From Balaenoptera acutorostrata (lineage: Eukaryota; Chordata; Mammalia; Artiodactyla; Balaenopteridae), in the NCBI RefSeq assembly GCF_949987535.1, contig NC_080066.1, positions 130,118,335-130,182,334 of the forward strand: DNA of 64,000 bases, read 5' to 3'. The notes under the pieces are model-generated. The model ran no database searches. It was not told the DNA's origin and was given only the letters and a program-made list of their open reading frames with translations. This document shows positions 35,066-45,654 of this stretch, piece after piece. Position 1 is the stretch's first letter. Each line of letters starts with the position of its first letter. The position numbers were made by a program, and so were the translations under genes.

Positions 35066-35715
35066 ACACGACCCTCTGTTGCCTCTGCTTAGTGATTATG
35101 GACAGGTTTCATCATGAAAATAAAATCCTAGGGACAGAATCTGAATGAGCAAAAGCCAGACAATGAAACAGCTAAGCTGGGTCTGCATAAGAAATTAACA
35201 GGAGTTGTGGAATTTAGGAACAGGGCAAAAGACAAAGAGGGACCCAGAATCATCACAGCAAGTTGCCATCCAAGTCCAAAAGATGAAGAAGAAAAAGCTC
35301 AGAGATGGGAATAGACATAGGACCATTCAAAAAGGAGATGTGTCATATTTTATTTTAAGCGGCTGGCCGTGATGCACTGCTGAGTAACCACCCCATGACT
35401 CACAGAGCCTTGAGAGGGAGCGCTTTGGGTACTAAGGGAACTGGGATGGTATCTGACAGAAAGCTGCAGTAGAGAAAAGGGCCAGCAAGTAAGGAAGTAA
35501 ATTGCAAAAGGTCAGCAGAGATGCCCGGGAGAAATAGAACAATCCTCCAAAGACCCAGAGATGAGACGACCCACCATAAACAGGATGGAGACTCTAGCCA
35601 ATTTCACTCAGTCTTAATGGACAATCTCACTGCAACAAGCTGGAGGACTTGGGGACACCCAGAGAGCTGACATCTGGGTTGGGTTAGACTTAAAAGCTTC
35701 TGATTTCTAAAATTA
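35066..35715. other. Unique intergenic sequence
   Basis: No recognised repeat or coding frame. Confidence 0.4.
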
Positions 35716-35885
35716 AACACCATTCAGTAAGTATTGATTGATTGCCTACTGCACACCAGACCTTATTTAAGACACTAGGGTTAGAATAACAGTGAGCAAA
35801 ACAGACTTGTCCCCTGCCCCACTGGAGCTTATAATCTAATGGGGAAGGCTTACAATTAAGCAATAAAATGCACCACGGTGTGACA
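35716..35885. repeat. Ancient interspersed repeat, family uncertain
   Basis: Has the widespread mammalian wording ATTGATTGCCTACTGCACAC ... CAGTGAGCAAAACAGACTTG ... GGAGCTTATAATCTAATGGG. The same wording appears in weaker form at 37150-37300 and 53430-53560. I cannot name the family with confidence. Confidence 0.5.
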
Positions 35886-36150
35886 AAAGGTATGGTACCT
35901 GGTAAGGGAGATCCAGGTACTAGGGGAGCAGATAGCCAAGGTCCCTAAGCTAGTAGAGAAGTCATGATGCTTACCTTGAATTGAAAACCAGAGCAATGGG
36001 AGTTCTGTTTATACAGACGAAAGGAAGAGGAAGCACTGAGGGAAGTCGGGAAAGAGCCCTGCGCGTTTGGGAATGGACAGGAGTGCGTATCTGGAGCTTC
36101 GTACGGGGAAAAGGAAAGATAAAGGGAGTGGCAGCAAGAGATGAGGCTGT

Positions 36151-36260
36151 TGGGACTTCCCTGGCGGTCCAGTAGTTAAGACTCCTCGCTTCTACTGCAG
36201 GGAGAACGGGTTTGATCCCTGCTCAGGGAACTAAGATCCGCGTGCCCCGTGGCGCCGCCA

Positions 36261-36296
<36 letters not shown>
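36151..36296 (+). mobile_element. Short tRNA-derived SINE with GA-expanded tail
   Basis: Starts GGGACTTCCCTGGCGGTCCA, box B-like GGTTTGATCCC near 36209, ends GTGGCGCCGCC followed by an A-run and a (GA)n tract to about 36300. Flanks AGAGATGAGGCTGT (36137-36150) and AGAGATGAGACTGT (36297-36310) are a 14-bp duplication with one mismatch. The right copy merges with the GA tract. Confidence 0.92.

Positions 36297-36302
<6 letters not shown>
36269..36302 (+). repeat. (GA)n microsatellite
   Basis: About 16 GA units directly after the A-tail of the SINE. It probably arose by slippage at the junction of the tail and the GAGA start of the target duplication. Confidence 0.9.
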
Positions 36303-36304
<2 letters not shown>

Positions 36305-36310
36305 GACTGT

Positions 36311-36623
36311 AGAAGGTACCTAAGGTCAGGGTTTGTGGGTCTTGGAAGCCACAGTGAGAAATTTGGAGCAAAAAGAAGACAAAGTGTTAAACAGAGTAGT
36401 GATATGTTCAGATGAGAGCGAGAAATTTCTTAAAAATTAGGTGACAAAGGCATTAAAGTTGTTTTCTTTTCCTGAGCTACAGGTCTGGGATGTTTTTCAG
36501 TTGATAATAAAGTTTTCACTCCTGCAATGAGATCTATTCCAGAGTCATGTCTACTGGACCCACAGTTATCACCCTTCCAACTGTTGTGTTGATTCAGATT
36601 CCCCAAAATTATTTTACTTATTT
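36311..36623. other. Unique intergenic sequence
   Basis: No repeat or gene recognised. Confidence 0.4.
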
Positions 36624-36667
36624 AGAATACAACCTCAAAAAAAAAAAAAAAAAAAGAATACAACCTC
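36624..36667 (+). mobile_element. Poly(A)-only retrotransposition scar
   Basis: AGAATACAACCTC at 36624-36636 is repeated exactly at 36655-36667, with only about 18 A residues between. This is the shape of a target-primed insertion that copied nothing but a poly(A) tail. Plain slippage would not duplicate a complex 13-mer. Confidence 0.8.
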
Positions 36668-36674
36668 AGTGTCA

Positions 36675-36875
36675 GTCAAAAACTCTTCTAAGGACTTTGC
36701 AAATATTAACTCATTTAATCCTCAGAACAACTCTATAAGGTGAAGCCTACTATTATCCCCATTTTACAGATGAAGAAACTGAGGCTGATAGCAGTTATAC
36801 AGCTAGTAAGTAGTAGATACATGATTCCAATCAGCAGACTGGCTTCATAGTCCATGCACTCAAAACACTACCCCA
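36675..36875 (-). mobile_element. MIR SINE
   Basis: Antisense MIR: ACTCATTTAATCCTCAGAAC, CCCCATTTTACAGATGAAGA, CAGCTAGTAAGTAGTAG in order. Confidence 0.8.
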
Positions 36876-36907
36876 CACAGCCTATCTGATTGATTTGGGG
36901 AAGACTG

Positions 36908-37119
36908 AAGACAAAATGGTCAGACATACTTGAGGCAATTCAGGATCTCCTCATTCTTGGCATTTTCCTGATGCCCAAACTGCTTGCACGGGAAAACAAG
37001 AAAGACCATGAGATGGGCGCTGATCCTGTCCATCCCAGCCTCCCCTTTCCCAGACCACAGCTCCTCACTAATAAAGTGCCAAGTGTGAGCAGGAAAAAAA
37101 AAAAAAAGACAAAATGGTC
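36908..37119 (+). pseudogene. Short 5'-truncated processed retrocopy, donor unknown
   Basis: AAGACAAAATGGTC at 36908-36921 is repeated exactly at 37106-37119. The 184-bp insert between ends in an A-run at 37094-37105 or so, with AATAAA about 20 nt upstream of it (ACTAATAAAGTG near 37070). That is the hallmark of a processed mRNA copied by L1. The insert is not SINE or L1. It is probably 3' UTR or the last exon of a gene: an open frame covers part of it (…[14 protein letters not shown]…), but I do not recognise it. Confidence 0.78.
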
Positions 37120-37299
37120 TAGAGAGAACACAGACCCAAGTAGGCACAACATGCAGTCGTCATTTGAACAAATGTTAATTGAGCCTGGGTCAGTCTGGGG
37201 ATACAATCTTGAATATGGCCCGGTCCCTCCTCTCCCCCCTGGAGTGTCCAATCTAGCAGCAAAACAGACAATTACCCAAAATCACAACCCATGTGAGAA

Positions 37300-37743
37300 G
37301 AGTGATGAGCAAGGAGAGTGTTAGCACGTGGCGGTGGCCCTCTCACTCCCTCCGGGGCGGGGATGCCACCAGCAGAGAATTGCTGCAGAGGATGATGCTA
37401 GAGCTTCAACTGAAGGGTAAGTGGGATCTGACCAGCTGGGCAAAGAAGGAAGGAACATGCAGGTACATAGTGGTTTTGTCTAGGGAATAGCAAATTGTTC
37501 CGCTTGGCTAGAGATTGGGGATCACTGGGCAGAAGGGCAGGATATGGGACTGGAGAGGTGGGAAGTTCCAGGCTTATCTGAGCAGGACTGTCCCCTGATA
37601 AACACTCAGAGAACAGCCACGTTCTCAGAAAGCACACATTCTGCTTGTATAACCAATCAAATGGTAAGTATTCGTAGCCTGAGAACAAAGGCTCAAATGT
37701 CTCTGTGGATTTTAAGGTGTTTCCTTGGCCAGAAAGTTTTGCT
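37300..37743. other. Unique intergenic sequence
   Basis: Start overlaps weak ancient-repeat wording (37150-37300). Otherwise unclassified. Confidence 0.4.
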
Positions 37744-37758
37744 AAAATCTTCCTCCCC

Positions 37759-38089
37759 TTGGACTTCCCTGGTGGCGCAGTGGTTAAGAATCTGCCTGCC
37801 AGTGCAGGGGACACGGGTTCGAGCCCTGGTCTGGGAAGATCCCACATGCTATGGAGCAACTAAGCCCGTGCACCACAACTACTGAGCCTGCGCTCTAGAG
37901 CCTGTGAGCCACAACTACGGAAGACCACGCACCTAGAGCCCGTGCTCAGCAGCAAGAGAAGCCGCTGCAATGAGAAGCCCGTGCACTGCAACAAAGAGTA
38001 GCCCCCGCTCGCTGCAACTAGAGAAAGCCCGTGCGCAGCCACAAAGACCCAACACAGCCAAAAATTAATTAATTAATTAATTTTTTAAA
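37759..38089 (+). mobile_element. CHR-type SINE
   Basis: Complete sense copy starting TTGGACTTCCCTGGTGGCGC with GGTTCGAGCCC near 37817 and a TTAA-rich tail. Perfect 15-bp duplication AAAATCTTCCTCCCC at 37744-37758 and 38090-38104. Confidence 0.95.
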
Positions 38090-38104
38090 AAAATCTTCCT
38101 CCCC

Positions 38105-38900
38105 AGGTCCTGAGTCTTTGCCCTCGGGGCCAATTTTGAAACTGCAACATCCCCCAAGTTACCTTACCTTGGACCTGGCATCCAAGTCTTGTGAGTAAAT
38201 TGTAGATTATCCCATGTAAGATGGAGTAATACCTTATAAAAGGGTACCTACTCTACCTCAGGACTTCTGTCCCTCTGAAAAATAGCCGAACGCTATGCGA
38301 AGGATAAAAAGAAATCCCTAAATCCCAACACAATCATTTGGAAACACTGTATCAATTTCTGTCACATCAAAGATGCCTAGCAGTGTTTCAGACCTGCATG
38401 CGTCTTCAAAATACCTCCAAGCCACTGTAGGTTTTAACATCTCTCCTCTAATGGTAATAGTCAAAACAATTCTACTTTTTAATTAATTGTTTTGATTTTT
38501 TTAAGTATTATGCCTGCAAGAGACTTTTAAGCCAAGAACATAATTTGACAAACCTAATTACACACTTCATACACACTCCATACATAAATACATATGTATG
38601 TTCAAATGAAAAGGCCAGGTTGGAATTGAAACCACATAAGCATAAAATTAATTAACATGACTTTATGTTATTCTCTACTTAATGCAAAGATCTTTGCAAT
38701 AACTTTTATTCTTGATGGCTTCCAACCACCCTGTGGGGAGCGGTAATATCATTTAACCACAAATACTGCAGATACAAGGGGGTCCATAGAGATTACAGGG
38801 TGACTATGATTTTGTGTGAAGTGAAGCAGAATGTTGAGACAAAATCTAGGTAATTCAGGAGACAGAAATGCTAATGAGGAAAAAAAAAAAAAAGAGGACA
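38105..38900. other. Unique AT-rich intergenic sequence
   Basis: No recognised repeat. An A-run of about 15 at 38880-38894 sits between GAGG repeats and might be a small slippage product. Confidence 0.4.
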
Positions 38901-38904
38901 TCTA

Positions 38905-39050
38905 TTCCAACCTCCCCGTTTTACAGGTGAGAAAACAGAGGTTCATTCAGAGAGAGTAGGCAGTTGACCTTCAGGTACATGGCCTATGAGCAGAGAACCA
39001 AGGTCATATCCACGTTCTTCAATGTCTGGTTCAATGTTCTTTCCAGTTCT
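38905..39050 (-). mobile_element. MIR SINE fragment
   Basis: CCCCGTTTTACAGGTGAGAA followed by GGTCATATCCACGTTC matches antisense MIR core order. Diverged. Confidence 0.6.
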
Positions 39051-41100
39051 TTACTTGTCAAACTAGTCTGTACATGACCCCTGAGGGTCACAGAAGAGAG
39101 CCACCAAGGGCTCACGGTCACACCATAAAGCATGTGTATCATGTGTACTTGAAGACTGGAGGGGAAATAATATTATTTTATTTATGCAATCTTTATATCA
39201 TTCTAATATTTGAATATTAGAACAATACAAATATAGTATGCATTTTAAATTTTTTAATTGCATGAGTGTTTTTCAAAATACAACAGGACACTTCACAGAA
39301 AGGTTGTGCTTTTGCAGAAGGCTCTTTGGACCCCCAACAGATTGTCCCAGGAAGCACAGTCCCCCTGTTCCCTGCAGCCCAGACACAGCAGTGCCTGCCC
39401 CAGGGAATCAGGGTGCCCCGTGAACGTGGACCAAGTTCTTCTCACTCACCTTCCCCCAGACCGGGTCTGACCCTGCAGAGTCTAAGAAGTGGTCTGGGAA
39501 AGGGCAAGCTTTGGGAGGGGCTAATCCCGAGGCCTGGGTCATCCCTCTGCAAAAACAGGAAAAGGAAAGAGGTTAACTTACAGGGGAAGTAGTAAAAGTG
39601 AGAGACAAACTCTTTGGGAGAGCGATAAAGCCACTGTTAAGTCTCTGCATATAAGAGGCAGCCTACCAGAAGTGCTAACAGCCAGAAGAGCAGAGATATT
39701 TTCTGACACTCTAGTTACAAAGGCCTTGTATTTGCTCTTAATGGCAAAAAGAAAGGCTCCCTCCACCACTGGACATGAGGAAGACCTGAATCAGCCACCT
39801 GGCCAGACCCAAGGGACCATCCTACAGCAGGGTCTGGCGAGACTGTAGTTTAGGAGGGGCACAGTCCCAGGACAGGGTTGTCTCACTGCTCCCCTAGCAA
39901 GGAGGAGATGGTTCATGGTCATGGATCAAAGCCATTGTGGTCACTCAGCACCTCTTGGTCTTAGCTTTTAAGGCTCCTACTTGTACATTAGCCATACCAT
40001 GCTCCGTGCTAGAGCTTTTCTCTCCCTTGCAGTTTCTCCCTGTTCTTGGCTTTAAGAAAGAACTTCCACTTTCCCCTGCAAACCCCTCCTGCCCTCCAGG
40101 TTTCAGAGGGTGCGTCTGTGAGTTTTTGTCTGTTTCATCTTCTGTTTTTGTTTCAAACTACTACTTCCATCTTGGTCATGTGGCTGCCCGTATGTGAGTT
40201 CTACCATGGCTTAGATCACTGCTAGATCCCACACAACAGCAGCTTAGTAACTTGTTATTCCTATTTTTAATCAGTTGTATTTATCAGGTCAAAAATTAAA
40301 TCTCTTGGAAACATTTTTGCCTAGGGCCAGCTCTTCCTCCTTTCTCTGTGATTAATTTTTCTCTGTGCATGTAATTTTTATAAGTACTTGCTGTCTTTCC
40401 AGAACGTTAAATGTGTTTGATTTTTTCTTTAATTCTATTAACTTATCAGTCATAGAACCTCAGATATCACCAGTAAGGCCAATTATAATAGAACTGAGAA
40501 ACAGCAACTTACACACTTTAGAAAGGCAGTTTAATCGGTGTTAGAATCACCAGGCTCGGAGGCACTGAGAACTGAGGGCAGGAGAGAGATGCCAAACTAA
40601 AAATCACAATTAAATGAAGCCTGCTTATTAAAACCTCCATTCTTTGTCCAGGTACACATCTCTTGGCAGGAGACAAGGAATTTGGGGGAGAAACTGAATG
40701 GCGCAGAGAAAAGATCTAACAATCCTGATTTTTAAGGCTTCCCTGAACATAAGGTATGCTTATAACCTGATCACACTACAGAGTAGCCCACCTTATGTTC
40801 ACAGAGTTTTCTATCGGCGTTTTTGTGCCTCACATTTAAATGGGAACAGACAACCAAAGATGATTAGAAATTTGAGAAAAGACTTCAGTATGGAAGAGTG
40901 AGATCATAAAAACAAATAGAAAAGAAGAACTTGGAGGAAATGGATAAACTATAAGCAAAGAAAAAGAGAAACTTTTTAAAATCCATATTAAATGTCCTCA
41001 GTGAGTGAAAAGAATGTAGTGTGTTCAAGAAACAGAAACAAGAAGCTAATTTTTTTTAAATGAGGGCACAAGAAAGAGTTATTGGAAATTTTTAAATAGA
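39051..41100. other. Unique intergenic sequence
   Basis: Two kilobases without a recognisable gene or repeat. Between 39300 and 39540 the GC content is locally higher, and three overlapping open frames (61-108 codons) exist in all forward frames. That pattern indicates few stops because of composition and does not indicate a gene. A 10-bp inverted repeat with a 2-nt loop lies at 39201-39222. Confidence 0.4.
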
Positions 41101-41109
41101 TATGAAAGC

Positions 41110-41760
41110 AAGAAGAAAAAAACTCAGTAAAATTTGGAATATGATCTCAGTCAAGGAAATCTCCCAAAGTTGAAAAAAAGACAAAGAAACAGAAAATAGG
41201 AGATGAGTAAGAAAATTAGAGAATTAGTTCGAGAGATCCAACCAGAAATAAGACAAGTTCCATTAAGAGAGAACAGAGGAAAACAGAGGAGAGGAGCCAT
41301 CAAGGAAATAATACAAAAGGGCCCACAGTGTTCCAAGCACAGTGAATAAAAAAGACTCAGACCAGGAATAAAGATTTTAAAATTTCCAGGAAGAAAAAAG
41401 GGAGGCGGAGTAAGGCAAAAGGAAACATAAGACGGGAGAACTGAGGAAGAGCATCCAACACACAAAGTGGGTGAAGACAAGTCCTGGGACATCAGCTGTG
41501 CGTCAAGCCTAGAACTCAACCCAGCCAGAGTGGAGTGGGAGGACAGAGCTGCAGCAGAAAGGTTGCCGAGGGAAACAGTGGAACCAATAGGATGAACTGT
41601 GTGCTTGAGCATTTGGGAAAAACTAGTAACAGCATTCACCAGCTCTATTAAAGCATTTGAGAAATATAGCAATAGGCACAGAGACAAAAGTAATAAAAAA
41701 TGAGATATTAACAATTCCAGGAATAATAAAAAGAAACATAGATGGCATCTCATCATTTAA
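41110..41760 (+). mobile_element. HAL1/L1M ORF1-like ancient LINE fragment
   Basis: Sense strand word order AGAGAGAACAGAGGAAAACA, GGAGCCATCAAGGAAATAAT, AGGGCCCACAGTGTTCCAAG and AAAGACTCAGACCAGG follows the ORF1 part of old L1M/HAL1 elements. All frames are broken. The 201-codon frame on the opposite strand (41151-41756) is an artefact of this A-rich element. Confidence 0.5.
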
Positions 41761-41770
41761 TTGTTGACTT

Positions 41771-41810
41771 GAAATTTCACTGACTAAAAAAAAAAAAGAA
41801 ATTTCACTGA
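41771..41810 (+). mobile_element. Second poly(A)-only retrotransposition scar
   Basis: GAAATTTCACTGA at 41771-41783 is repeated exactly at 41798-41810, with CT plus about 12 A between. A related sequence at about 42708-42770 carries the same surroundings with only one copy of the 13-mer, so it acts as an unfilled reference. Confidence 0.75.
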
Positions 41811-42009
41811 TTATCCTGAAATGTTATAGTCAACCTGAAAAAAAAATTAGCAAAAGAAAATAAACCTATCATATGGCTCATAGTGGCTCAACAATGCAAA
41901 ATATTTACAATAGTCATAATAATGTAAACACTGGTTATTTAACCAAAATATGTGACATAACCAGGTTGCTTTGACAAAAGTAAAAATTAATTTAAAGTGA
42001 ATTTTAAAA

Positions 42010-42600
42010 AGCTATAAAAAATAGTATGGTGTTCCTCAGAAAAATAAAAATGGAATTACTATATGATCCATCAAACCCACTTCTGGGGCTGTACCCAAAA
42101 AAATTGAAAGCAAGGTCTCTTTTCAAAGAGATATTTGTATATCCATGTTCAAAGCAGCCTCATTTGCATTAGACAAAAGGCAGAAGCAACCCAAGTGTCC
42201 ATCAATGGATGAATGGGTAAACAAAATGTGGCAGATCCATATAATGGAATATTACTCAGACTTAGAAAGGAAAGAAATTCTGACACATGCTACATGAACC
42301 TTGAAGACATTATACTACATGAAATAAGCCAGTCACAAAAAGACAATACTATATGATTTCACTTATATGAGGTCAAATTCATAGAGACACAAAGTAGAAT
42401 GGTGGTTTCCAGGGGCTAGAAGTACAGTGGAGTGGGAAGTTGTCCTTTAATGGATACAGAAGTTTCAGTTTTGCAAGATGAAAAGAGTTTTGTAGACTGG
42501 TTGCACGATAATCTGAATGTACTTAACACAAATGAACTGTACACTTTAAAATGGTTAAGATGGTAAATTTCATGTTGTGTGTATTTCAACCACAATTTTT
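42010..42600 (+). mobile_element. Older 5'-truncated L1 3' end (L1MA/MB-like)
   Basis: Sense fragment from ORF2 C-terminus (TATATGATCCATCAAACCCA, CAACCCAAGTGTCCATCAAT, ATAATGGAATATTACTCAGA) through a 3' UTR (GAACTGTACACTTTAAAATG) typical of older mammalian L1s. Frames broken. Confidence 0.8.
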
Positions 42601-42774
42601 TTTAATTTTTAAGGGAAAAGGGAAAAAGCATGATGGCCCAAAAAGTATAAGGTTTAAATTCAGAAATGAAAAATTTTGGTATACATAAAAGAGAGTTTTT
42701 ATCTGGTGATTGACTTTAAATTTCACTGATTGTCCTAAAATGTTATTCCCAACGTGAAAAAAAAATTTCTTTTA

Positions 42775-43365
42775 ACAAATGCCTTTCCTTTCACACATTA
42801 GTAAAGCAGTTAAGAATTAAATGCTGTTGCTGTTTTGCTGTGGTTGTTGATTTTAGTAACGTAACTTCACAAGTGTTATCATGTTTTAGTCTAATTCACT
42901 GTAATAAAATAGCACAAATCCAGGTGGTTCAGATATGAACCAAAGTACAAGAAAAACTCCAAATATACCAAATATAGGTCAAATAAAGGAAATTACCTCA
43001 GTTTTACTATAAAAAGATTAAAACATAAAACAGAATATTTTTGATAAATAATAAAGCTCCTTTCAAATTGCACAGCTGCATATCCTTGGCTCTGAGTTTT
43101 GCCTAATAGCTATCCTGTCCGTAATTTTAAAAAAGAGGAAGAATCTGCAAATTTAAACAGAGGTTTCATTATATTTTATCTAGAGAAGCCATCAAGAACT
43201 GCTACTACAGCCCACTTGAGTTTCAAATACTGATTAAGAACCTATAACATACAAAGCACTGTGTGAGCGGGGAGGAGTGGGTGAGACCCACAGAAACTCA
43301 AGAAACTCATTCCCTAACCTTCTTTCAAGTAATGAAGCACCTTCCCTATGCCTAAGTTAGTTACA
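42775..43365. other. Unique AT-rich intergenic sequence
   Basis: No recognised repeat except weak ancient-repeat wording near 43220-43320. Confidence 0.4.
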
Positions 43366-43374
43366 GATCTTCTG

Positions 43375-43697
43375 GTTTGTTTTGGTTTGTTTTTTTTAAA
43401 TTTTATATATTTATTTATTTATTTATTTATTTATGGCTGTGTTGGGTCTTCGTTTCTGTGCTAAGGCTCTCTCTAGTTGCAGCAAGCGGGGGCCACTCTT
43501 CATCGCGGTGCGCGGACCTCTCACTATCGCGGCCTCTCTTGTTGCGGAGCACAGGCTCCAGACGTGCAGGCTCAGTAATTGTGGCTCACGGGCCTAGTTG
43601 CTCCGCGGCATGTGGGATCTTCCCAGACCATGGCTCGAACCCGTGTCCCCTGCATTGGCAGGCAGATTCTCAACAACTGCGCCACCAGGGAAGCCCG
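43375..43697 (-). mobile_element. CHR-type SINE
   Basis: Antisense copy with a (TTTA)n tail region at 43407-43434 and head GGGCTTCCCTGGTGGCGCAG at the right end. Flanks GATCTTCTG at 43366-43374 and 43698-43706. Confidence 0.93.
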
Positions 43698-43706
43698 GAT
43701 CTTCTG

Positions 43707-44278
43707 TTTTAATCAGGTAACTCAATAGTTTATTTAAGTAAATGAGAGAAGGATCGGCCACCCAACCACCTAAAAAATAGATGGAGCCTGTATACCTTCT
43801 CCTCCAAAATATAACTGAAGATTAGAGTTTTATTCCATTCTTTTCAAAAACCGGACAGCTTCCCTCTTCCTAAATAAGATATTCCTGGTTTTCTGTCCCT
43901 ACTCTCTTGGGAATCCTTTGTTGTTCAGCATTTCAAAAATTTTTAAGTGACAGGTATATTTACATTTTCTAACCCTTTGGTTTAAAAAAAAAAGATAACA
44001 ACTGCCCCATCACTTCCACTTTACCCAGACTCACACTCCTAGGTCCAGACCAGTTTTCAACTTTCAAACCCCTGACTTAAAAACAATCCAGTTACAGAAA
44101 TGATTGAACGGATTCCTTTGCCTTTAGTCCCATTCTCCCTGTGGAAAGAATGAACAGCAGCTCAAACCATATCCTCGTCTCTTTACTACCTAGGTGGTTT
44201 TGAGCATGTATTTTAAGCATTCTAAGTCCCAGTTTCATTATCTTAAAAATGAGGGAATAAATGTATTTCACAGGATTG
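43707..44278. other. Unique intergenic sequence
   Basis: Nothing recognised. Confidence 0.4.
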
Positions 44279-44290
44279 CTATGATGATAT

Positions 44291-44633
44291 ATTTTTTTAA
44301 TATCTTCTATTTGCTGGCTTGATTTTTCATCTTTTTTTTAATTAATTAATTTATTTATTTTTATTTTTTTTGGCTGTGTTGGGTCTTCATTTCTGTGCGA
44401 GGGCTTTCTCTAGTTGTGGCAAGCGGGGGCCACTCTTCATCGCGGTGCGCGGGCCTCTCACTATCGTGGCGTCTGCTGTTGCGGAGCACAGGCTCCAGAT
44501 GCGCAGGCTCAGTAGTTGTGGCTCACGGGCCCAGCCACTCCACGGCATGTGGGATCCTCCCAGACCAGGGCTCGAACCCGTGTCCCCTGCATTAGCAGGC
44601 AGACTCTCAACCACTGCGCCACCAGGGAAGCCC
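44291..44633 (-). mobile_element. CHR-type SINE with extra 3' sequence
   Basis: Antisense SINE with head GGGGCTTCCCTGGTGGCGCA at the right end. Flanking duplication CTATGATGATAT is exact at 44279-44290 and 44634-44645. Between the SINE's own A-rich tail (44332-44372 as T) and the duplication lie about 34 nt of unrelated sequence (44298-44331), followed by a short second T-run (44292-44297). That is the layout of a 3' transduction. Confidence 0.92.
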
Positions 44634-44645
44634 CTATGATGATAT

Positions 44646-45285
44646 TTTTAAAGAAAATGTATGTAAATCCAACACAATGTCTAGCTCAAAGTAGTCACTT
44701 CATAAATGTCAGTTCCCTTCCCTGGGGATACAAAGCTCTTAGCCTGAACTATAACGCAATGTCCAAAATGCCCAGTCTCGTGCCCTGAGATCAGAATCAT
44801 CCCAGAATTCACTGTTGTTAGAATTTCAGGTTGGCATAAGAAAAGTTCATACCCTCCCTCTGTTCTTATCTCCTTGCAGTCCAGCTTCAGGGTAAAAGAG
44901 TCAAATGCCAGTGGCTGAGGGCTTGTGAAAGAACTCTGATACAGTAGCACCCAATGCTCCAGCAGCACCGACATCATAGGACATCCAACAAAAGAAAGCC
45001 TCCTGCCCGTTCCCTGAAATTCTACATATTTTGCCCTCAACAAAGAAAAGTGAAGAAGCCCGCAAACCAAAACTCAATCTCTTCAGTAGAAATGGCCTTG
45101 ACCACAGATCTTCTCTCCATCGTCCCAAAGATCTCATATGATTCCTCTGAAAACCCTTTCTCCAGTCCAGGGCAAACATATTCACATGCCTTTGTAGCCA
45201 CATTGAACCTCAACATTAACCAAAAAGACCACAGCACAACTCTGTACCCTCATGACAAAGACCCACAGATTTTATTCACGTGAAA
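44646..45285. other. Unique intergenic sequence
   Basis: Two large antisense frames (44681-45070, 129 codons; 44901-45203, 100 codons) overlap a forward frame of 109 codons. None shows a known domain, so no gene is called. Confidence 0.35.
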
Positions 45286-45289
45286 CAAC

Positions 45290-45500
45290 TGTAGAACACC
45301 TACTCTGTTCTCGGCACTGTCCTGAGCATTTTACAAATGATAACACATTCAATCCTCATAAATGATTAGGTAGGTAAGGTATACTATTAACCCCATTTTA
45401 CAGAGGAGGAAACTGAGGCTGGGAGAAGTACAGTAACTGTCAGACAGACTGGTTTTAAAGTCTCTGCTTTTAACTACCAAATCATGCTGCTTCCTCATGT
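45290..45500 (-). mobile_element. MIR SINE
   Basis: Antisense MIR: ACACCTACTCTGTTCTCGGC, CCCATTTTACAGAGGAGGAA, ACTGAGGCTGGGAGAAG. Well preserved core. Confidence 0.8.
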
Positions 45501-45654
45501 AGCTCAAGGGCTCTAATCAGAGTTTTGATGTTCTAGGTCTTTCTGTACATATATCATTAACAACATCATCAAATCTATAGGCCCAGATAGACAATAACAG
45601 TTGTTATGCTACAGAATTAATTTGGGTACATGGATGCTGCAAATTACAGAGGAC

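Noticed and set aside
38876..38898. A-run between GAGG repeats as a third poly(A)-only scar
   Set aside because: The duplicated flank is only about 5 bp, so simple slippage or chance explains it.
39201..39222. 10-bp inverted repeat TTCTAATATT with a 2-nt loop
   Set aside because: Short and AT-rich, so expected by chance in a window of this size.
41151..41756. 201-codon antisense frame
   Set aside because: It lies opposite an A-rich HAL1/L1M-like fragment, and its Leu/Ser/Phe-rich product is what the antisense of such an element yields. No signal or domain supports it.
44681..45203. Overlapping antisense frames of 129 and 100 codons
   Set aside because: They are in different frames over the same DNA, with no domain, and a forward 109-codon frame also covers it. 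Best explained as chance.
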